Shown here in pieces: positions 60,401 through 64,000 of a stretch of 64,000 nt of DNA (positions are counted from its first letter, which is position 1; every line of letters begins with the position of its first letter). Source of the stretch: Collinsella sp. WCA1-178-WT-3 (M1) (GTDB lineage: Bacteria > Actinomycetota > Coriobacteriia > Coriobacteriales > Coriobacteriaceae). The stretch is taken from contig NZ_VUME01000002.1 of assembly GCF_009696325.1 (NCBI RefSeq), positions 176,217-240,216 of the forward strand. The letters are read 5' to 3'. Below the pieces are notes generated by a model, which made no database searches, was not told where the DNA came from, and saw nothing but the letters and a program-made list of their open reading frames with translations. The translations under genes were made by a program, and so were the position numbers.

Positions 60401-62886
60401 GTGACTGGACCGATGTGGCAGACGGCCTCTATACGACCGACGCTGACGGGCGCATCACCGTGACGGGTCTCGCTTGGGGTACCTATCGCTTTGCCGAGGT
60501 CGCGCCTGCCGCAGGCTTCTACATGAGCGGCAGCGTCACCACCAAGAGCGTTACCGTTGGAGCCGATAACGTGGCGGGCTCCATCATTTCGCCCCTCGAC
60601 TGCGGCACGGTGACCAACAAGAGGCTCGGCTTTGGGCTCCTCAAGGTCAACTACGATCGTGAGCACCTCTTGGGCGCGCACTTTACGGTGGCTGGCGCAT
60701 TCTCCGACGGCTCGGCCGCGCACGATCTCGTGACCGCCGCCGACGGCACGGCTTCGCTGCCCGATGGCCTGCTCGTGGCGGGGGAGACCTATACCGTGAA
60801 GGAGACTGCGGCGCCCGAGGGCTACAAGATCGGCGACGGATCCGCTGCGAGCGCCTCCGTCTCCTTCAGGGTGGGCTCCGACGGTTCCTTTACCGCCGTT
60901 GGCGATGACAGTGGCGACACCTGGTCGCTCACCGGCAGCGGCGAGCTCTCGCTCACCATGAAGGACAAGGCCAACAGCATCTCGCTCTCCAAGGCGGACG
61001 CCGCGACGGGCGATTTCGTGGCCGGTGCAACGTTTACCGTCGCCGGGAGCTTCTCCGATAGCGCCGACGGCTCAAAGACCGTCAGCCCCGTGAACGGCGC
61101 CATCGAGCTGCGCGGCCTCATCAACGGCAAGGTCTACCGCATCGAGGAGACCGTCGCCCCCTACGGCTACGTGCGCCTGGACGCTCCGCTCTGCGTGCGC
61201 TTTGACGAGCGCGGCGAGCGCCTTGTTGTGGTCGACGAGCGCGGCACGGCGCTCTCGCAGGCCCCCGAGGGCTGGGTCGTGACTGACGGTCGTGCGATCA
61301 CTGCCAACGATCCGCTCTACCGCTCTGCGTTCTCGCTGGAGAAGGTCTACAGGCACGGTTCTTCCGAGCTGCCGGTCGCGGGCATGACGTTCGACCTCTA
61401 CCGCGGCACCTACGATGCCTCCTCCGTTGACGGCGGTGGCGTGAAGATCGCCGCGATTGTGACGGATGCCGATGGCAAGTGGAGTGCGGACGGCTCCTCT
61501 GAATGGCTCAACCGCGATGACGCCTTTGGCGTGCTCGCCGGCTACTTTGTCAAGCAGTCCGACGGCCTGCCCGCGGGCGACTACTACCTGGTGGAGACGG
61601 GCGAGTCCGCGCTCACCAAGAAGCCCGGCGCGGCCGGCGCGGTGACCAAGTTCACGCTGGATGGCAGCGATAGGGGAAAGACGAAGGCCGTCAAGGTCGA
61701 GAACGATGAGTTCAACGCGGGGCTCGCCATTGAGAAACGCGATGCCGCGACCGGATCTCCGGTCAACGGTGCGGGCTTCGAGCTCGTCTACACGCCGCTT
61801 GGCAAGACTGACTCCGTGACGATCTCCGGGCTTAAGACCGGCTGTTCATATGTGCTCGACGCGACGGGCACGCAAGTGGCGGCGCATTCCTCAAATGCAG
61901 ACGGCTGCCTTAAGGTGACGGGCCTCAAGAAGGGCGGCTATCGGCTTATCGAGACGGTTTCCGCAACCGGCTATGCGCCGGTTGCGCCGGGCGGCTCGCT
62001 CGTGAGCTCGTTCGATGTGCTCGATGCCGCCAATGGGGTCGTCAACGTGCTCGCTACGGCAGACGGCTCGGCTCCCGTCGTTACCAACGAGCCGCTGCTG
62101 GGTAGCGTGTCGATGCGCAAAGTCGACGAGGGCGGACAGCCCATTGCCGGCGCAACGTTTAAGCTGCAGCTCAAGAGCGGTTCGGACTGGGTCGATGTGG
62201 GCGATGGCCGCGCAACCGATACGGATGGCTCCATCGTGGCGACGGGTCTCGCGTGGGGCACCTATCGCTTTGTCGAAGTCGCCCCCGCGGCTGGCTATTA
62301 CCTCGACCGCGAGGAAGTCGCTACAAACGAACTGACCGTTACGGCAGATAATGTGGCCGGTTCCATCGAGTTACCGCTCGACTGCGGCACAGTGACCAAT
62401 ACGGCTTTTGCCCTAAAGCTCCTCAAGCGCAATGAATCCGGCGACGCACTGTCCGGTGCGGTCTTTCGCGTCGATGGCCGGTTTGCCGACGGCTCATCTG
62501 TCGTTGAACTTACCAGCGGCGACGATGGCATCGCCTCGCTTGGCTCGGCCCAGCTCGTGGAGGGGGAGACCTATACCGTGACGGAGACTTCGGCGCCTGC
62601 CGGTTACATGATCGGCGACGGTACCGCCGCGAGCGCATCGTTCTCCTTCTCGGTTGCCGCGGACGGATCTTGGTCCGCTGTGGGTGAGAGCAACCCCGCC
62701 GTCTGGTCCATGAGTGGCACGGGCTCGCTTGAGCTTGCTGTGACCGATAAGGCCTATACGGTCTCACGTTCCAAGGACGGCATGCCCGGTACGGGCGACA
62801 GTCTGTTTGCTGTCTCTGACGCGCTCGCAACGCTTGGTCTCATGGCGCTTGCCATTGGCTTGCGTCGCACGCGTCGACGCAGCTAG
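51412..62886 (+). CDS. Giant sortase-anchored adhesin with Cna_B- and SpaA-type repeats
   Basis: A 3824-residue surface protein. Residues 1-31 look like a signal peptide (MRQFKRAVAFALTFIMCVEA, then VASAVA). A Ser/Asp/Thr-rich stretch follows (about 45-105), then a head region to about 655. Next come about twelve Cna_B-type domains (about 655-2580), each opening with a K-x-W or K-x-F strand such as ATKVWLDD, VSKKWLD, DKTWAD, QKTWND and TKTWND, and most with a later Glu-bearing strand; these would allow internal Lys-Asn isopeptide bonds. About ten SpaA/prealbumin-like domains follow (about 2580-3785). The end has MPGTGD (3791-3796), a membrane helix and RRTRRRS, a sortase-type anchor. Two near-identical blocks 586 codons apart lie in the C-terminal part. 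The ligand is unknown. Confidence 0.9.
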   Translation: MRQFKRAVAFALTFIMCVEALLGNGVASAVALTLEDAQSWQDIVQPFAETDAAGESDDKTGSDAASGVSSSDSSGEASASASNDDKSDSNTSNNTTASNEDTSDNQDAVDVVPRDWSHDASALTVSSEGLAFDKRLGELAGAGPIEEIPVQLPASLNIKCVLNAPLLEGDTFNVDLPAGLTFDLDSAKLQDHDGIKRIALYRLDAEGNTTRIRLGYAQLTATKLTVAFATPHDEQTDADLSFEAKESFAVDADVLLDSELLKDEESTLDWAIQQTQTEGVRTCELTIPARSHVEELLGIDRADASSTVAVTVAGTFQDPVSAVTPVGSYGSKITFTTFWADNNNVNRPSAQALQNRNEYRVFYSLDGGKTYVALTKDGDILSDEAAVQLGFTQETLDAVKTDGHLVSVAASTVSEYEASVVLAGKLPAKVVTRTDDGTAQEQPITYAISHVTAGDGDVEVKTGSTLYPNSNADPSQSSESGDYIVPDSSMLSDRTDYVEPFAKECLMMLKNVSFNVDVHIGNDMVDHNLSGDNGWYSTWGEYLTLTAARHMGASDDKDVSNINGDGLLQLIEHELFSVTWNDNASNNYVISGRMPAYHPSGVSMKYRLIQQTINNSGTSGYRDAYEVSYDNKVVPDYASDISACYSGGTMTVRHTGTTRFEATKVWLDDYAPGSTDSNGNKISRPATTYTLWRYSARPGNDARSAAQVVAMTGDRKGEFVKLEVTAEQNNKLGASYNSEDGSINNATMDLGKMLRDKYDTDGFTQLAKYDPEGYPYIYQLRESTLAGYEHVFGKVDNEGNTTGDLGPNYFSASDTYIEYLLDGWMRSDSDNFGVYNGGTLTNRRAETETVSAKKRWDIGAYQDQLGTVEVSFQLQRILKEHATYNNGQWFSKEDSMYGADGSLIGTYTWNDVVDGRVTLNGWSAENSEQSFSKSGLPRYDELGNEYVYRWQEVEVLDTQDPDRFSALPTTPDGPFEFFGTFTDANGNQNLLSFNGEYDAKEKCFVNSYVDTVDATVDKYWQALDADGNPIWTQDANQCGNGVAPKVTVKVIRNDSLLTTIELDGRVDSTPNLQTIPGSSWKLGWWERSPWHVEFICLPKYDDNGSKYDYLFLEESVDGFTLDHTVRGIDPESSNIYTKFYNRRVIEGNASSSKFAVSKKWLDSGNAASRVPVEIGLYAKHDIVSQRDRQLAYREGELINKVTLNEENSWYDELNVPVGGLSKNDVSIRELSTLNSSDTPDDLEYEVIDRDTAVCRATGGSAEEIAAYGSLLRNWPETDTSTRMISKNLSQGFSYEVSYGENRDKNSLEVTNRRVGSVDISIDKTWADAGSAESKRPKAQITISAPASSSEFTFVCDNSRKLFVRVAGKIDQPLKKKDSEGNFSSLTGSADASENTDVIVSKDSKSITFTVDVNKASSFFSVVGLPKYDLSGAIVDWKVEENIVNAGDYRSVGGLSSTDFGSPWHQEDQLNYSFTNKRTGTKDVTFHTKWFDHYVKDVLNQRPDVKLVLYRAAYTYDDNGKIITDGKGNPVITLSSVSPSEYDGNFEWVSSDPADRLRNDTKGDFTQYATFKNLPKYDGNGGQYVYYARVDMNVLDDTKGALDYYDDDTVSKDSYTKDPGSWDKADDEVRSFADCLFADNDQQLVYREDSTFNFHIHGSVTVSGEKLWENVPVGYSKDDLPAISIYVQRRLLKGSYGANGNWTDGAALPWSGLALTVDATQAKDYTVASSNTGKTDSGQEILDGKTAVAWTNSLEKDGNKWTFSIGQYGDNSNSNALPSDNKLAAYDAEGRRIEYRVREVIDGIVGKDGWHLTSESELEKAFDKVYDIRYTAFSIRNTYKSKQGKLTLYKVFTGRAHVDTKYPDSTFRLYRYYVKDDDSKSALTFVAEQTLKGKDVNHATESGAVTFDNLDIYAPSGAKWRYVAVEVVPNGYTATSGKGELAADASGFKSSDEWANIYDVVLPTDVKGTLSMGPTVKLDENPSAVSETFKNAYVVDSVDLKGQKKWVDSNNIFGTRPKSIKLTLKRWYQSGGPDEENPGGVTLQSSDPSGANYIEWDKPSGDIWTYTIKNLEKWAPDGTAWKYEVSESPADMPYQYKINAKNKGGSCLSTDGSNSESVQFPLIQNELMGQVGFKKSWDQVDAWAQRPAQYYTLQARKLGSSDEWQEAGSFFVSCGIVEADLEKNTNYDNTGLIAYKLPGSNRYTVDKLTADETRPTTYDSNTTWTNLPLEVKTSSGGVKVEYRVVESLLIYDKKAGSSNTDKKAGSSNTVKVYLECDRDGNYSIKNSAASVYRPSQSETHEPDSPNWKSNITNVCTVGTTSVTVQKTWNDCGNAWVTRPGTSSPNDSWATTFVLQRSSDGGRTWKWFTKYGSVVDNPFNGSILNDNLLTRKVADTNVSFDKLPTQGVGVNGQAVNYKYRAVELVKGSYEATTVSADVLAISDDRSMRLELVPASEEGVQRYVNTLVTTTVTGTKTWNDWGTGLASTLDPSTCGIKLNLYRKVAGGSEELVKVADATGALRDAAPTWSKNEDGTWTYEFTGLPQTAQNGKVYSYSVKEVDGSVAGWYNAQNDKGNLTNAATRLTFDKVEGGSGTGVAADTKLNGVTFEIFDNTGQMVATWSRDENGAVSVTVEDGYGKAGAGENAGWIVGLPAGEYKVHEAVVPAGHVAVADFTVKIGVDGVVTHEEPPEGVDGVVTIEEPPEGVERHAAKITVADPLYRSAFLLQKVYRHGDSELPVAGMTFDLYCGTYHASSVDGGGVKIAAIVTDADGKWSADGSVEWLNRDDAFGVLAGYFFKQSDGLPAGDYYLVETGESALTKKPGGVKEFTLDGSVRGTTMAVKVENREFNAGLEIHKRDALTHSAVNNATFELRYTPLGSTDVVTIGGLKSGYSYALGAAGTSCLAPVPATPGALRVTGLKKGQYQLVETSPAVGYASVGAAGTVVREFVVGEGSAGLANVVPDPDVTNMPLLGSVTMHKVDTDGNAIAGAQFKLQRLAGGDWTDVADGLYTTDADGRITVTGLAWGTYRFAEVAPAAGFYMSGSVTTKSVTVGADNVAGSIISPLDCGTVTNKRLGFGLLKVNYDREHLLGAHFTVAGAFSDGSAAHDLVTAADGTASLPDGLLVAGETYTVKETAAPEGYKIGDGSAASASVSFRVGSDGSFTAVGDDSGDTWSLTGSGELSLTMKDKANSISLSKADAATGDFVAGATFTVAGSFSDSADGSKTVSPVNGAIELRGLINGKVYRIEETVAPYGYVRLDAPLCVRFDERGERLVVVDERGTALSQAPEGWVVTDGRAITANDPLYRSAFSLEKVYRHGSSELPVAGMTFDLYRGTYDASSVDGGGVKIAAIVTDADGKWSADGSSEWLNRDDAFGVLAGYFVKQSDGLPAGDYYLVETGESALTKKPGAAGAVTKFTLDGSDRGKTKAVKVENDEFNAGLAIEKRDAATGSPVNGAGFELVYTPLGKTDSVTISGLKTGCSYVLDATGTQVAAHSSNADGCLKVTGLKKGGYRLIETVSATGYAPVAPGGSLVSSFDVLDAANGVVNVLATADGSAPVVTNEPLLGSVSMRKVDEGGQPIAGATFKLQLKSGSDWVDVGDGRATDTDGSIVATGLAWGTYRFVEVAPAAGYYLDREEVATNELTVTADNVAGSIELPLDCGTVTNTAFALKLLKRNESGDALSGAVFRVDGRFADGSSVVELTSGDDGIASLGSAQLVEGETYTVTETSAPAGYMIGDGTAASASFSFSVAADGSWSAVGESNPAVWSMSGTGSLELAVTDKAYTVSRSKDGMPGTGDSLFAVSDALATLGLMALAIGLRRTRRRS
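58165..58218 (+). repeat. 27-bp tandem repeat inside the adhesin gene
   Basis: Two copies of a unit encoding DKKAGSSNT follow each other with one or two base differences. It looks like a recent slippage duplication within a domain loop. Confidence 0.8.
59446..59523 (+). repeat. 39-bp tandem repeat inside the adhesin gene
   Basis: Two adjacent units encode DGVVTHEEPPEGV and DGVVTIEEPPEGV, differing at only a few bases. They lie in a linker between two SpaA-type domains. Confidence 0.8.
59575..62740 (+). repeat. Large internal duplication of the adhesin gene, offset 1758 bp
   Basis: The block beginning with the KVYRHG domain at about 59580 recurs at about 61339. The first 300 bp (59581-59885 against 61339-61643) differ at only scattered positions, while the later domains (KRDA, GSVTMHKVD/GSVSMRKVD, LLKVN/LLKRN) match at the protein level. 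The offset is 586 codons, and the unit keeps the frame. Confidence 0.85.
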
Positions 62887-62904
62887 GCGGTAACTAATTA
62901 CGCC

Positions 62905-62943
62905 AAGACGGGGCATACGGTTCATCACCGTATGCCCCGTCTT
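62905..62943 (+). terminator. Intrinsic terminator after the adhesin gene
   Basis: A 17-bp perfect stem (62905-62921 with 62927-62943) and a 5-nt loop, followed by TCTTG. Confidence 0.75.
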
Positions 62944-63082
62944 TCTTGTCTGATGCGTCATCCCGCGTTAGCAGCTGCTCTTCGCCGCTCGTATCGCTTT
63001 CGCCCATTGATGGTGCCGCCTGACCGTGCGCCCTCGTTGACGCTCTGACCGGCCTGCACGTTGATCTGTGATCGCGTCGAAA

Positions 63083-63873
63083 ATGTTGGTGTAAGGGTGA
63101 CACCCTAGCGCTCGTTTAACGAAGAACGGCCTTCGTCCTAGAATCTGAAATCACCACAACAACAGGTTCTAGGAAAGGACGAAGACCGCTATGGAAATCT
63201 TATCAGACCCGACGCCGGACATGCTCGCCATGCCCCGTTTCGACGACGGCGCCATCGATATGCAGGAGCTGCTTCGCAGACTCGCCGAGCAGGTCGTGAA
63301 CGCCGTGATGGACGCCGAGGCCGACCAGCTCTGCGGTGGCGGGGCGAACAGCCGAAACGGCTACCGCGAGAGGTCGCTCGCCACCTGCGTCGGCACGCTG
63401 ACGCTGCGCATCCCCAAGCTGCGCTCCGGCAGCTTCTTCCCGGAGGACGTGCTCGAGCGCTACCAGCGCGTCGACCGCGCCCTCGTTGCCGCCGTCGCCG
63501 AGATGTACGCCACGGGCACGAGCACCCGCAAGGTGCAGAGGGTGGCCGAGAAGATGGGCGTCTCCAGGCTCTCGAAGGACCAGGTGAGCGCCATCGCCTC
63601 GAGCCTGGACGCAGACATCGAGGATCTGTGCGGAAGGCCGCTCGACGGCTCGCCGGTGCCCTACGTCTGGCTCGACGCGACCTACGTCAAGTGCCGCCGC
63701 GAGGGGCGCGTCGCCTCCACCGCCGTGGTCACCGCCATCGGCTGCGATGCGGGCGGCCGGGGGCGCGTCCTTGGCGTCGACGTGGTCGACACCGAGTCCT
63801 ACGACTCGTGGCTCGCCTTCCTGCGGGCCATCCGCTCGCGCGGGGCGGCGGGCGTGCGGCTCGTCGTCTCGGA
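63083..63873 (+). mobile_element. IS256-family insertion sequence, 3' part lost
   Basis: The left part of an IS256-type element. The probable left end, near 63083-63105, holds GGTGTAAGGGTGACACC, resembling the TTACAC...GACAC-type ends of this family. The transposase frame is cut at about 63873, where unrelated sequence begins, so no right end is visible. The exact left border cannot be set without a second copy. Confidence 0.65.
63131..63184 (+). promoter_or_regulatory. Hairpin covering the transposase ribosome site
   Basis: CTTCGTCCT (63131-63139) pairs with AGGACGAAG (63176-63184), and AGAATCTG pairs with CAGGTTCT further in. The right strand contains AGGAAAGGA, the likely ribosome site of the transposase, so the fold would hide it. 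Confidence 0.5.
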
Positions 63874-63931
63874 TGTTAGCGCTAATCTAAAATTGACCAC
63901 TTTCGCAAACGCATCTCGCCGAATGCGCTAA
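63191..63931 (+). pseudogene. IS256-family (mutator-type) transposase, truncated
   Basis: The first 228 or so residues match IS256-family transposases: RNGYRERSLATCVGTLTLRIPKLRSGSFFP, the EMYATGTSTRKVQ block and VPYVWLDATYVKCRREGRV with the first catalytic Asp, then VLGVDVVDTESYDSWLAFL and the second Asp in RLVVSD. Normal length is about 400 residues. After VVSD the sequence changes to VSANLKLTTF and stops at 63931, so the third catalytic residue (Glu) is missing. The start ATG 63191 follows AAGGA. The gene is inactive by itself unless the element between the halves excises. Confidence 0.85.
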
Positions 63932-64000
63932 CGCGCTTTCGCCGACCCCGCTAACGTACTTTCACCAACTGCGCTAACGGAACTATGCTCCGATCGGGTA
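63874..64000. mobile_element. Probable end of a second insertion element inside the IS256 transposase
   Basis: From TGTTAGCG at 63874 the sequence no longer matches the transposase. It contains three spaced repeats of the type CGCTAACGnnCTTTC (near 63926, 63949 and 63974), about 23-24 bp apart. Multiple terminal repeats and a TG start are typical of IS21-family ends. The element runs past the window, so its family is not certain. Confidence 0.5.

Noticed and set aside
1..64000. CRISPR array, prophage or toxin-antitoxin/defence system
   Set aside because: No regularly spaced direct repeats, phage structural genes or recognisable defence genes were found; the repeats present are inverted or within the adhesin gene.

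Overview
The window looks like chromosome of a GC-rich, anaerobic actinobacterium of the class Coriobacteriia, most likely Collinsella or a close relative. This is inferred from the overall gene content: actinobacterial housekeeping genes, an ileS T-box leader, a SigB/SigF-type sigma factor, a PTS with Ser46-type HPr, and a giant Cna_B-type surface adhesin. Species cannot be fixed from sequence alone.

Layout. 1-6.8 kb: the 3' part of ffh, a convergent DUF134-NifX fusion with paired palindromic operators, thyA-folA, a TrmH-family RNA methyltransferase, a MATE transporter and a convergent cobO. 6.9-10.5 kb: ftsH, a DUF523 gene and a minus-strand glycerol-dehydrogenase-like gene. 10.6-17.7 kb: T-box-ileS, a hairpin-rich gap, lspA-rluD, a processive glycosyltransferase and an orphan prepilin peptidase. 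17.7-28.8 kb: dgt, rarA, then a coupled group (DUF948 protein, RsbW-like protein, sigma factor, AI-2E-family permease), then alaS-ruvX-mltG-yqeG. 28.8-37 kb: aroK, a degenerate aroB homologue, an M24 peptidase, efp, asp23-nusB-xseB-tlyA-nadK-recN. 37.2-45.1 kb is a sugar-PTS region: rpiR, fruA (B-C-A order), ptsH, ptsI and two tandem 1-phosphofructokinase paralogues. 45.3-49.3 kb: cca, two identical tRNA-Glu genes, a flippase-like membrane protein and a TetR regulator. 49.4-64 kb is accessory: an AT-richer GAF-GGDEF gene behind a receiver-domain fossil, an 11.5-kb gene for a 3824-residue sortase-type adhesin, and an IS256-family transposase cut by what looks like the end of a second element.

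How the parts fit. The PTS block supports fructose-type sugar uptake to fructose-1-phosphate and on to fructose-1,6-bisphosphate, probably under the divergent RpiR protein. The ileS T-box ties expression to uncharged tRNA-Ile. The efp-to-recN run is a tightly coupled translation, rRNA-modification and DNA-repair operon.

The least ordinary signals are: (1) the DUF134-NifX fusion with a His/Cys-rich tail, a strong internal ribosome site and two operators five helical turns apart; (2) several families of long intergenic inverted repeats, often with a stop codon inside an arm; (3) an AroB homologue without its metal-binding histidines; (4) a near-identical 586-codon duplication inside the adhesin gene. 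No CRISPR array, prophage or recognisable defence system was seen.
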